Assembly: GCA_937775295.1 (NCBI GenBank)
Contig: CALKBZ010000018.1
Span: 1 to 45,966, forward strand
Direction: 5' to 3'
Length of the DNA: 45,966 nt
Source: an uncultured Opitutales bacterium
Lineage (GTDB): Bacteria > Verrucomicrobiota > Verrucomicrobiia > Opitutales > Coraliomargaritaceae
The position numbers and the translations under genes were made by a program. Below the pieces are notes generated by a model. That model ran no database searches and had not been told where the DNA came from. It saw nothing but the letters and a program-made list of their open reading frames with translations. Within the stretch, counting starts at the first letter, position 1. The number at the start of each line of letters is the position of its first letter. Shown one piece after another: positions 26,033 to 34,115 of this stretch.

Positions 26033-26316
26033 GGGCGACTGCGCCGTCTCGATCAAGGCCGTGGCTTTGGCAATCAGTTTGATGGAATCAGCGCTGAGGC
26101 TCTTCAGCTTAATGAGGATAGCGTCTTTACCGTGGAGCCGCCGTTGATGTTGATGTCTGGAAATTTTGCGCTTCAACAGATGCTTATATATAACCCCCAG
26201 CGTCTCTATATTTCGAGAATGCCACTGGCTGTGTTGATGCGGAAAGTCCGACGCGCTGCACCGCGGTGCTCAATTGTGGATTGACTCTTTTGCTCTGAAT
26301 TCAGAAATCTGTTGCC

Positions 26317-27666
26317 ATGAAATACATCAGCACACGCGGCCAAGTGCCTCCTGTTTCTTTTTCGACGGCGATTGCCCAAGGGCTGGCACCGGACGGTGGC
26401 CTGTATCTACCCGCGACACTACCTGACCTAGCGCCTTTTCTCAAAGACTGGGAGTCGCTCAGTTATGCTCAACTGTGCGAAGCCTTTATGGCGGTTTTTG
26501 CCACTGATATCGACCGTGTCGAGTTAAAGAGTATCGTCGAGCGCTCATACACAAAATTTGATCATGCGGATATCGCACCAATTAAAAAACTGAGCGACGA
26601 TCTGTTCGTTCTAGAGTTGTTTCATGGCCCGACTTTGGCGTTTAAAGACTTTGCCCTGCAATTTCTAGGCAATCTTTACGAAGCGCAGATCGCTCGTACT
26701 GGAAATCCGATCTCTGTGCTGGGCGCAACCTCTGGCGATACCGGTGCAGCTGCGATTCACGGGTTACTTGGTAAGACTGGAGTGAAGACTTTTATCCTGT
26801 ATCCCGATGGCCGTGTGTCGCCACTGCAGGAGCGTCAGATGACTTGCACTGGGGCGGACGACGTGTTCCCTCTGGCAATCAAGGGCAGTTTTGATGACGC
26901 GCAAGCGGCGCTGAAGACTGTATTCGAGGATCGTGCGTTCGCGGCTGAAGTCGGCCTCTCCGCGGTTAATTCGATCAACCTCGCTCGGATCTTGGCACAG
27001 TGCGTGTACTATCTCTCTGCCTTCTTTCGTTTACCCGCGGAGATCCGAGAGGACGTCACCTTTGTGGTGCCGACGGGTAACTTCGGTAATGTCTTAGCTG
27101 GTTGGTTAGTGCAGCGCATGGGTGTGCCGATCAAAGGTTTCCGCGTGGCGACCAATCAAAACGATATTCTGCACCGACTCTTCCAAACCGGCATTTACCA
27201 GCTGGATGAGGTCGCACCGAGCTTGGCTCCGTCGATGGACATACAGGTTGCTTCCAATTTTGAGCGCTTCCTATACTACGCGGAAGATTGTGATTCCGCT
27301 AAGGTGCGCGAAGTGATCAGCACCTTTAAGCAAACGGGTAAATACGTGTTTGAAGACTTTAAGTCTGACGGCATTAGCAGCTCGCGCACGGACGACGCTG
27401 AGATCGGTGCGATCATCAAGCGTGTCTATGAGCAACACGGCTATGTAGCCGATCCGCATACTGCCTGTGGGTTTACTGGAGATTTCGATGGCCCACAGCT
27501 CGTTCTATCGACTGCGCATCCAGCTAAATTCCCAGATACGATTGTGGAATCGATCGGACAAGATTCAACACATCCATCATTGGAGACGTTGAAAGCCCGC
27601 GAGATTGTGAAGTATGCAGTCGAGCCGACTCCGGCAGCAATCAAGGCTTTTATGCGGGCCCATTAA
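26317..27666 (+). CDS. thrC: Threonine synthase
   Basis: 449 residues. It begins MKYISTRGQVPPVSFSTAI, then GLAPDGGLYLP, as in the longer (E. coli-like) threonine synthases. The PLP lysine is K110 in FHGPTLAFKDFALQF. The glycine-rich phosphate-binding stretch is GATSGDTGAAA, followed by PDGRVSPLQERQM and VPTGNFGNVLAGW. It converts O-phosphohomoserine to threonine with release of phosphate. It is the last step of threonine synthesis; no thrA or thrB gene is adjacent. A 284-bp gap precedes it. Confidence 0.96.
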   Translation: MKYISTRGQVPPVSFSTAIAQGLAPDGGLYLPATLPDLAPFLKDWESLSYAQLCEAFMAVFATDIDRVELKSIVERSYTKFDHADIAPIKKLSDDLFVLELFHGPTLAFKDFALQFLGNLYEAQIARTGNPISVLGATSGDTGAAAIHGLLGKTGVKTFILYPDGRVSPLQERQMTCTGADDVFPLAIKGSFDDAQAALKTVFEDRAFAAEVGLSAVNSINLARILAQCVYYLSAFFRLPAEIREDVTFVVPTGNFGNVLAGWLVQRMGVPIKGFRVATNQNDILHRLFQTGIYQLDEVAPSLAPSMDIQVASNFERFLYYAEDCDSAKVREVISTFKQTGKYVFEDFKSDGISSSRTDDAEIGAIIKRVYEQHGYVADPHTACGFTGDFDGPQLVLSTAHPAKFPDTIVESIGQDSTHPSLETLKAREIVKYAVEPTPAAIKAFMRAH

Positions 27667-27717
27667 GCGCGGGTAGGTAATGCGATGAAATTAAGTCCAT
27701 TGAAAGGCAGCTCAGCA

Positions 27718-27955
27718 GTACTGCCTGACTAGTATGGATAGCTCTTTGTTAGAGCTGATTATTTTGTCCCCCGCGGGGCCATTTAGCCCTGGCATCATGA
27801 TATCCAGTAGGATGAGTGTGGGTTGTTGCTCTATGGCGATTTCTATGGCCTCGTTTGTATTGAAAGAACGACGGGCATGCCCTCTAGGCGTAATATTTTA
27901 CCCATTAATTACAAATTGTGAGGCTCGTCATCTACGATGATATTTTTAGCAATTG
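27718..27955 (-). pseudogene. Decayed response-regulator receiver domain
   Basis: On the minus strand the sequence near 27945-27895 encodes AKNIIVDDEPHNL, then a TAA stop, then LMGKILRLEG, the start of a CheY-like receiver with its acidic pair. In a second frame 27875-27718 encodes SFNTNEAIEIAIEQQ, then PTLILLDIMMPGLNG, the phosphorylation-site strand with Asp. At least one nonsense codon and one frameshift separate the pieces. The text after the phosphorylation strand departs from the family. A related intact regulator lies 2.4 kb away. Confidence 0.7.
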
Positions 27956-28332
27956 TTCAATTGCGCTGAGAGAGCGCTTCATTCGCGGGGCCTAATTGTT
28001 TAGGCTGCAAAGCAAGTAACTCTTTCAATTGTTTAGGTAGTCGAAGATTAAATCCGAGTATTGATTAGCTTTAAGGGGACGAATTTAATTGATTCAAAAA
28101 GTTGATGCGGGCGACGTTTCACTTTTAGAGCTTAATTACCTAAGATGATCGTCTTTTCTTGAGCCACTGACTGCGACCTCTTTTTAGAATCAGGAATTAC
28201 TGTATCTCTTCTAGTAAATACACGTCTAAAGATGCGCCGGTCTCTGATGCCGTCGCGCGTTCTTTTTTCGATGCGTTGAACTTGCGGAGCTGAGCGGTTT
28301 GACTCCATTAAGCAGATCAATCCAACTCTTTT
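27956..28332. other. 377-bp region upstream of htrA, no supported gene
   Basis: AT-rich region between the receiver-domain relic and htrA. The words ATTGTTTAGG and CAATTGTTTAGG occur twice near 27994 and 28030. Short basic open frames on the minus strand have no RBS or family character. It must hold the htrA promoter. Confidence 0.5.
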
Positions 28333-29445
28333 ATGAAATATTCCTTCTTTCTATTGTTTAGTGGTATCCTCGTCGCCTCACTGACTGCGGCAGAAAAAAA
28401 CCCGAAGCTTCGAGTCATTGAAGATTCTAGGGAGGTAAGCGCGATCGGGGAGGTGCCAGTCGTCTCTTATGGCGATGTGTTGGAACGGGCGACGCCATCG
28501 GTGGTGGCGGTGTATTCGTCGCAAATTGTTCAGTCGCTGTATTACCAGCGAGCGCCGCAAAGCGTTAAGGATTTATTTCGCCAGTGGGGGCGACCACTGC
28601 CAGGCACCGGGCCTGATCAAAAAGAGCGTCTCAGGCGTGTCGGTGTGGGCTCTGGGGTGATTATTTCAGAGGATGGCTACATCGTGACAAATCACCATGT
28701 GGTGCAAGTGCAAAATGGCAAAGCGGCAGATGAGATCCGCGTGCGTCTAAGCGATGGTACTGAGTATGTGGCGACACTGATCGGCTCGGATGAGAAGACT
28801 GACGTCGCAATTTTGAAAATTGAGCCCGACGAGGCACTGCCGATCGTGAAGATTGCCGATAGTGGCAAGCTGCGCGTCGGCGATATTGTATTTGCGATTG
28901 GAAATCCATTGGACGTTGGATTGACCGCTACGCGTGGAATCATCTCTGCGCTCGGGCGTGATTCGTCTGGTATTCTCGGACCTGGTGCGTATGAGAATTT
29001 CATCCAGACCGATGCATCAGTGAATTTGGGGAATTCTGGTGGCGCATTGATCGATGCTGCGGGCCGGTTGATTGGTATTAACACTGCGATAGTCTCCAGT
29101 ACGGGTGGGAGTATTGGCATCGGCTTCGCGATTCCGTCCAACATGGTGCTGAATGTGGTGACGAATCTGATTGAATCAGGCGAAGTGCCACGGGGCTTGC
29201 TCGGATTGATCCCTGTTAACTTGACCCCAGACTTGGCAGACGCCTTTGACTTGCCATCTACCCGTGGTGCTTTGGTAAACCAAGTACAAATTGGCTCGCC
29301 GGCAGATCAAGGCGGAATACGTCACGGAGATATCATTTTGAAAGTCGATGCTGTCGTGATCGAATCAGCACCACAACTTCGATTGATAGTTTCGCAAATG
29401 CGTCCAGGGCGCGAAGTGGAAGTCACGTTGGTGCGTCTACAATGA
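28333..29445 (+). CDS. degP: HtrA/DegP-type periplasmic serine protease, frameshifted before the second PDZ domain
   Basis: 370 residues to the first stop. The signal peptide is about 1-20 (FLLFSGILVASLTAA). The trypsin-like domain has catalytic H122 (TNHHVV), D157 (TDVAIL) and S235 (GNSGGAL). PDZ1 follows (GLLGLIPVNLTPDLADAF, then GSPADQGGIRHGDIIL) and ends at VEVTLVRLQ. DegP proteins degrade or refold misfolded envelope proteins and usually carry two PDZ domains. Here the frame stops at 29443. One nucleotide later the +1 frame continues with ETLTLPVVLG, the expected next strand. The protein made is probably a one-PDZ form, unless the stop is a sequencing error. Confidence 0.85.
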   Translation: MKYSFFLLFSGILVASLTAAEKNPKLRVIEDSREVSAIGEVPVVSYGDVLERATPSVVAVYSSQIVQSLYYQRAPQSVKDLFRQWGRPLPGTGPDQKERLRRVGVGSGVIISEDGYIVTNHHVVQVQNGKAADEIRVRLSDGTEYVATLIGSDEKTDVAILKIEPDEALPIVKIADSGKLRVGDIVFAIGNPLDVGLTATRGIISALGRDSSGILGPGAYENFIQTDASVNLGNSGGALIDAAGRLIGINTAIVSSTGGSIGIGFAIPSNMVLNVVTNLIESGEVPRGLLGLIPVNLTPDLADAFDLPSTRGALVNQVQIGSPADQGGIRHGDIILKVDAVVIESAPQLRLIVSQMRPGREVEVTLVRLQ

Positions 29446-29782
29446 GACGCTAACGTTACCAGTGGTGCTAGGCAGCCTAAGTGGCTCAGTTGCGAGTGCT
29501 GATTTGGAGCAGGGCATTCTCGATGGCGTGCTGCTGCAGATGATTGATAAGGGCATACGCAAAGAGTTTTCTCTGCCAGATGAAATTGATGGCGTGCTAA
29601 TCAGTGATGTGCTGCCTGAATCTCAGTATGCGGACATCATAGCTCGTGGAATGGTAATTCTTGAGGTGAATGGCGCAGCAGTGACAGCAACCGAGGCGTT
29701 AGAGGCACAACTTTTAGTCGGCAAGAATCATTTGTATATTTGGCATAAGGGAATGAATCACTTTATTGTGCTCAAAATTTAG
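29444..29782 (+). pseudogene. Second PDZ domain of the split htrA gene
   Basis: This frame continues the protease directly after the stop: ETLTLPVVLGSLSGS joins smoothly to VTLVRLQ of the upstream part. It then encodes a PDZ domain (IDGVLISDVLPESQYADIIA, then GMVILEVNGAAV and TEALEAQL) to the stop at 29782. There is no Shine-Dalgarno sequence; the first possible start is GTG at 29462. The shift is +1 (one extra base). It is most simply the 3' part of a broken gene. Confidence 0.75.
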
Positions 29783-29832
29783 GGATAAAACTGAGTAAGT
29801 AGAACAGTCGCATCATTTTCGGCACGGCCTGA

Positions 29833-29982
29833 TTGACCTTAGTGATGGTGCTGGTCTTCCAGAATAGCAAGGAGGTGACACTCACCGTTGTCGCGGTGCA
29901 AATACAGTTGCGGCTGTATTTGATCATCGCGATTTGGGTCGTGGCTGCTTGCTACGAATACGGCACTGAGACTCACGCTTAA
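29833..29982 (+). pseudogene. LapA-like (DUF1049) small membrane protein remnant
   Basis: The frame encodes LVMVLVFQNSKEVTLTVVAV, then QIQLRLYLIIAIWVVAACY and a short polar tail. This resembles the two hydrophobic segments of LapA-domain proteins, which carry a QN..xVTL turn between them. The same frame upstream reads RIIFGTA, then a TGA. A start at GTG 29842 or ATG 29845 would give about 45 residues lacking the first helix. It is judged a relic, though a very short membrane protein cannot be excluded. Confidence 0.4.
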
Positions 29983-30118
29983 AATCGTTGCTGAGTTCGT
30001 TCGCTAGATTGTATACCTTCGGCCAATTCCGGTTTTCGACTGTAGTGATCATGCCTTGGAGTTCGCTCTGATCGAACTCATTCTCCTGTCGATGACTTCG
30101 CGGCACGACCTGTGGTGG

Positions 30119-30532
30119 CTACACGCGTTTGGCTAGGACGCTATCAATGGAGCTGGAAAGGAGTTCGGTGCTCACTGGTTTGGCTAGGAAGTGTTCGCCG
30201 CCACTTTCATAAAAGCCACTGCCAGATTCTTTACGTGAGACCATGGCAGAGACAAAAATAATGGGTGTGTCTTGGGTGATTGGATGTTGACGAAGTTGAA
30301 CGGCAACATCGCCGCCATCAGCTTCAGGCATGACGACGTCCAATAAAATGATCTCTGGTTTAAACTCGTTGGCGACTTGTTGAGCCATAAGGCTCTCATT
30401 GACCACGCGCACGGCGTATTTACCTGATGCTTCTAGGTTGAGTTTAACCATACGTGTAAACGAGGCCTCGTCATCGATTAAGAGGACTCGGCATGGTTCA
30501 ATTTTTGGGGTATTAGCAGTCTTCACTTTCAT
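30119..30532 (-). CDS. Single-domain response regulator (CheY-like)
   Basis: 137 residues, all one receiver domain: VLLIDDEASF with the acidic pair D20-D21, the phospho-acceptor D65 in IILLDVVMPEADGG, the switch Ser in IFVSAMVS, and Lys in FLAKPVS. There is no output domain, so it acts by protein interaction. Its start overlaps the end of the upstream sensor kinase gene by 20 nt, implying coupled translation and a cognate pair. The stop lies 137 nt from the LapA-like remnant. Confidence 0.9.
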   Translation of the reverse strand: MKVKTANTPKIEPCRVLLIDDEASFTRMVKLNLEASGKYAVRVVNESLMAQQVANEFKPEIILLDVVMPEADGGDVAVQLRQHPITQDTPIIFVSAMVSRKESGSGFYESGGEHFLAKPVSTELLSSSIDSVLAKRV

Positions 30533-32411
30533 TTTTTGAGGTAGTGGGAAATATCAACCGAGCACATACGCCCAGTGCTGATTTTCTATTAGCTAGCGTA
30601 ATCAATCCGCGGTGCAGATCAACTATATTACGGGTCACGAAGAGTCCGAGGCCAGTGCCTTTACCGGTCGATTTGGAAGAATAGAAAGGATCAAATACCT
30701 TTTCGAGTGCTGCTGTGGAGAGACCAATGCCGGTGTCTTTGACCTCGATGACTACAATTTGCTCCCCGATTCTAAAGCATTCAGTCGTTTGGCTGGATAC
30801 GTTAGAGCCTGCTTGTTGCATCGTTTCATTGTGACTACTGACGGTGAGCTTCCCTCCTTTTGGCATGACCGAGATAGCGTTTAGAAACAGATTGATGAAG
30901 ACCTGCTCCATTTTTTTGGTATCTACCAACACGGCCGCTAGGTTTGCGCTTAGTTCCAACTGTAATTCGATCTGGGCCTCGTTGAAATTATGGCGCATAA
31001 ATGTGAGCACGTGTTCAATGATCTCGTTAATGCTCTTTGGCACCATACTAATTTCGTGAGGTGATGAGTAGTCGAGCAGTTCGAATATCACATGGTTGGC
31101 TTTATTCGCGGCAATCTGCATATCATTGAGCACCTCTATTATTTCCTTCGAGTCGGCTTGTTGCTTTTTTAAGAAATCGATTCCCAGTGTGACGACTGCC
31201 AGTGGGTTTTTGACTTCGTGCGCGATGCCCGCAGCCAATCGACCGACGGTTTTCAGCTTTTCGGCTTCGATCAGCTGTATCTGAGTGGTTTCGAGCGTTT
31301 CGATCACTGACTTGAGTCTGAATTCAATTTCTTTTTGAGATGTGATATCTTGCGAGATCCCGACTAAGCCGATGCAGTTTCCAGTTTTGTCGTAAAAGGG
31401 CACTTTACTAGTTAGCAGCCACAGGTCGGGTGTATTCTTACGCTCCTGATGATCGATCCTATACTCGATCCCTTCGCCTGTTTCCATGATCGCCATATCA
31501 TTAGTATTAATTTCCTCAGCTTCTTTCTGTTCTAAAAAATCGAAGAGTGTTTTGCCGATCACTGTATCGATTGAGGATGCGCCCAGAAAGTGAACGTGTC
31601 TTTGGTTTGCGATCAGGTAGCACCCTTTTCTATCTTTGACGAAAATGCCCGCCAAAGCGTAGTCGATGATGGTCTTGAGTAGCCGTCCTTCACGTTCGAG
31701 TTGATCTTGCACCTCGATCAGTTCGGTGACTAATCGAGACATTCCCATGGTGCCTATGATTTGATTGTGCGTATCACGTAAAGGAATCTTAGTAGTAGAA
31801 ACATAGCGAATCTGGCCGTCGTGCATCGTTTCTTTTTCGATTTTACCAATAATGGGCTTACCAGTCTCTATTATGCTTTGTTCGTCATCGTATGCGGGTT
31901 GTGCATGTTCTGGAGTAAAAAGATCAAAGTCGGTCTTGCCTATAATCTCCTGAGGATTTGAAAATCCGTAGATTTGATTCATCGTTTCACTTACTTTGAG
32001 GAAACGACCTTGCTTGTTTTTGAAGTAGATCGCATCGGGTAAATTCTCTAGCAATTGCCTGAGTAAGTTTTGTTCTGACAGCAGTTGCGCCTCTTTGTGG
32101 TGGCGGCGGATGGCATTGGAAATGCGCGTCGTGAGTTCTCCTTCGGCCATTGAATCGGTTAGTAGGAAGTCATCCACCAGAGGGATGATTTCCTGCAGCT
32201 GTTGTAGTTGCGCATGGTTTTGATACAGGCAGAGCAACGCGACTGGTCTGTTGATTGCGCCGACTGATTTGATTATCTGGAGTGCTTGGCTCGTTTCAAT
32301 GCGCATGTCGAGCAGCACTGCATGGTAGGAATGCTTAATGTCGACCTGTTCTAGGTTATCGAGGTTTTCGATGCTCAAGAGCTCATATAGTTCATCCTCT
32401 GCTTTGGACAA
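30513..32411 (-). CDS. Receiver-PAS-PAS sensor histidine kinase
   Basis: 632 residues from a TTG at 32411. Domains in order: a receiver-like N-terminus (AVLLDMRIE with D35), PAS 1 at about 115-230 (LPDAIYFKNKQGRFLKVSE), PAS 2 at about 240-365, and HisKA near 385-450 with the phospho-acceptor His (about 398) in AAGIAHEVKNPLAVV. The HATPase comes last, with NLFLNAISVMPKGG, VKDTGIGLS and STGKGTGLGL. No TM segment is seen, so it is a cytoplasmic sensor. The receiver's first strand (CKLLLLSPD) is encoded in frame upstream to 32510, without an ATG, GTG or TTG. The true start is therefore uncertain or the 5' end is damaged. Confidence 0.85.
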   Translation of the reverse strand: MSKAEDELYELLSIENLDNLEQVDIKHSYHAVLLDMRIETSQALQIIKSVGAINRPVALLCLYQNHAQLQQLQEIIPLVDDFLLTDSMAEGELTTRISNAIRRHHKEAQLLSEQNLLRQLLENLPDAIYFKNKQGRFLKVSETMNQIYGFSNPQEIIGKTDFDLFTPEHAQPAYDDEQSIIETGKPIIGKIEKETMHDGQIRYVSTTKIPLRDTHNQIIGTMGMSRLVTELIEVQDQLEREGRLLKTIIDYALAGIFVKDRKGCYLIANQRHVHFLGASSIDTVIGKTLFDFLEQKEAEEINTNDMAIMETGEGIEYRIDHQERKNTPDLWLLTSKVPFYDKTGNCIGLVGISQDITSQKEIEFRLKSVIETLETTQIQLIEAEKLKTVGRLAAGIAHEVKNPLAVVTLGIDFLKKQQADSKEIIEVLNDMQIAANKANHVIFELLDYSSPHEISMVPKSINEIIEHVLTFMRHNFNEAQIELQLELSANLAAVLVDTKKMEQVFINLFLNAISVMPKGGKLTVSSHNETMQQAGSNVSSQTTECFRIGEQIVVIEVKDTGIGLSTAALEKVFDPFYSSKSTGKGTGLGLFVTRNIVDLHRGLITLANRKSALGVCARLIFPTTSKNESEDC

Positions 32412-32607
32412 AAGCTCTCTAATGACCGATTCTTCTTGAGGATCGGGGCTTAATAGCAGGAGTTTACAAATCGTGCCTTTATGCGGATCTGGGGCGTTCT
32501 TCTGTATACCTTAAGCTCAGGTAATAATTGAAAAATCACAAGTGCCGAATTGCATGAAGATTATAGAGTGTTGTCTGGCTTTACAGTTAGTCTATTGCAG
32601 CTCTGCA

Positions 32608-32923
32608 CTAGAGGGATGAATCCGTGTCGATCGCATCGAAGATCAGATCAGAGTCACTTGTTAGGGTGGTGTGTTGGCGAGTGCCACTGGGGATGCGGGC
32701 GACATCGCCGAGGTTGACATCCAGTGCTCTTAGCCTGCCCACTTTCATACGGCCAGTAATGGAAATAATAAGGCAACGCTCAGCGAGGTCTGTTAATTCG
32801 TTCTACTCGGTCGTTCTGTTAGGCCTCACTCGTGCGCGTGCGATTGGAACAGTTGGATCATCGGGATCGTTAGGTAGCTCCAAAATCGTCGGCTCTGTTA
32901 CTTCCCTAGATATCTGGGTACAT
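32608..32923 (-). pseudogene. Cupin-domain protein pseudogene with a nonsense codon
   Basis: On the minus strand, just after the aroB stop, one frame reads ISREVTEPTILELPNDPDDP, then TVPIARARVRPNRTTE and a TAG at 32805-32803. It continues NELTDLAERCLIISITGRMK, then VGRLRALDVNLGDVARIPSG and SDLIFDAID to a stop at 32608. This matches the small cupin family with a DPDDPxVSIARARV start and a GDVxxIPxG strand. In relatives a Trp normally sits where the TAG falls, so a TGG-to-TAG change fits. The only nearby ATG (32923) is out of frame. Confidence 0.65.
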
Positions 32924-32927
32924 TTGA

Positions 32928-34022
32928 TTATTCCGCACCGACTTTTTTCCAGAGTGCTTCAACTAGTGCAACATCGATTTCATCAGTGGTCACTGCGTGA
33001 CCGAAGGTTTGCAGACTAATAAAGCGCAGACGTCCGTTGCGGTTTTTTTTGTCACGCTGCATCGCGGCCATCAGGTCAGAGATGGGCAGGGGTGCCTTGA
33101 GGCTGGTCGGTAGGGCGCACTTTTTGATCAGTGCATTGGCGCGGGCGATGTCGCTGGCGTCAATTTGGCCGAGTTCGACTGAAAGTTGGGTGGCGAGGTT
33201 GAGGCCGATGGCAACGGCTTCGCCGTGTAAATATTGACCATAGCCGGCGACGTTCTCGATCGCATGGGCAAAGGTGTGTCCGAGGTTGAGCAGGGCGCGT
33301 CCGCCTGTGGCTGCAGTCTCTTTTTCGTCGTCGGCGACGATCTCAGCTTTGATCGCGCAGCAACGACGAACGATGGCTGCGAGTTCAGGAGAGCTTGCGG
33401 TGAGTGAGTTGACCTGTTCCAGTTCTTCGAAGAAATCCAAGTCAAAGAGCATGCCGTATTTAATGACCTCAGCCATGCCCGCAGCGAATTCGCGCGGTGG
33501 TAAGGTTTTCAGTAAGCGGGTCTCGAGGTAGACAGCTTTGGGCTGCCAAAATGCGCCGACTAGATTTTTACCTTCAGGTAGGTTGATGCCAGTCTTGCCG
33601 CCGACAGAGCTGTCGACCATCGAGAGCAGGGTGGTTGGAATTTGGTAAAAATCAATGCCGCGCAAATAGCTGGCTGCAACGTAGCCTGAGAGGTCGCCGA
33701 TGACGCCACCACCAAATGCAAATAATGCACAGTCGCGGTTGGCAGATTGCACCGCGAGAAAGCTGAGGGCTTGGCTGAAGAATTCGACAGACTTAGTCTT
33801 TTCGCCGGACGGCAGGCTGAGTATTTCGGCATCTTCGAAACCGGCCTGAGCAAGGACGTCAGGTTGCGCAGCGAGCACTTTGGCATCGCTGAGCACGCGG
33901 ACAGTGCGGCCAGCTGCGCGTAGGGCCGCGACGTCGTTTTTCAACGCACTCAGACTGTCGCTGAAATGAATTGGATACGCGCGTTCGGCGAGTTCGACGG
34001 TGAGTGGTGCGATGATGCTCAT
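32928..34022 (-). CDS. aroB: 3-dehydroquinate synthase
   Basis: 364 residues from the ATG at 34022 (MSIIAPLTVELAERAYPIHF); the frame is open 39 nt further upstream without family similarity. NAD-binding motifs SLPSGEKTKS and FGGGVIGDLSGYVA are followed by FYQIPTTLLSMVDSSVGGKT and GINLPEGKNLVGAFWQP. The zinc site is built from Glu in MAEVIKYG and the His residues in LNLGHTFAHAIE and LHGEAVAIG. It catalyses the second step of the shikimate pathway. Downstream lies a broken cupin gene; upstream are an A-rich heptad tract and ftsY. Confidence 0.96.
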   Translation of the reverse strand: MSIIAPLTVELAERAYPIHFSDSLSALKNDVAALRAAGRTVRVLSDAKVLAAQPDVLAQAGFEDAEILSLPSGEKTKSVEFFSQALSFLAVQSANRDCALFAFGGGVIGDLSGYVAASYLRGIDFYQIPTTLLSMVDSSVGGKTGINLPEGKNLVGAFWQPKAVYLETRLLKTLPPREFAAGMAEVIKYGMLFDLDFFEELEQVNSLTASSPELAAIVRRCCAIKAEIVADDEKETAATGGRALLNLGHTFAHAIENVAGYGQYLHGEAVAIGLNLATQLSVELGQIDASDIARANALIKKCALPTSLKAPLPISDLMAAMQRDKKNRNGRLRFISLQTFGHAVTTDEIDVALVEALWKKVGAE

Positions 34023-34063
34023 GTTAGTCGTTGTTGTGGGCTCGAGCCTACTCGATCTCAAAA

Positions 34064-34084
34064 AGGGCTAAAGGCTAAAATAGA
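34064..34084. repeat. Short heptad-periodic tract between ftsY and aroB
   Basis: Three in-register 7-nt units read AGGGCTA, AAGGCTA, AAATAGA, directly followed by a REP-like hairpin. Confidence 0.35.
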
Positions 34085-34115
34085 AGGTGCGGCCTTTGCA
34101 AGCAAAGCCCCTACG
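34085..34115 (-). repeat. REP-like hairpin overlapping the ftsY stop
   Basis: On the minus strand GTAGGGGCTTTGCTTGC runs into AAAGGCC; the arms GGCTTTGC / GCAAAGGCC pair around TT with one unpaired base. The ftsY TAG stop (34113-34111) is part of the GTAGGGGC head, so the repeat fixes the protein's end. The core GCAAAGCCCCTRCG recurs at 9820-9833. Confidence 0.6.

Noticed and set aside
25610-26176. 188-codon minus-strand open frame across the end of the M20 peptidase gene
   Set aside because: It is antisense to the conserved C-terminal metal-site region of the peptidase and has no family motifs.
28132-28320. 62-codon basic minus-strand open frame upstream of htrA
   Set aside because: No ribosome binding site, no recognised motif, and it occupies the likely htrA promoter.
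29437-29449. Programmed +1 frameshift in htrA
   Set aside because: No prfB-like slippery codon or upstream SD stimulator is present; CAA to AAU slippage would break codon-anticodon pairing. A mutation or sequencing error is simpler.
29924-30106. 60-codon minus-strand open frame between htrA and the response regulator
   Set aside because: It overlaps the LapA-like frame, has no ribosome binding site and matches no family I recognise.
32624-33019. 131-codon plus-strand open frame between the kinase and aroB
   Set aside because: It overlaps the aroB end and is antisense to a readable cupin domain; its translation is Ser/Arg/Leu-rich without motifs.
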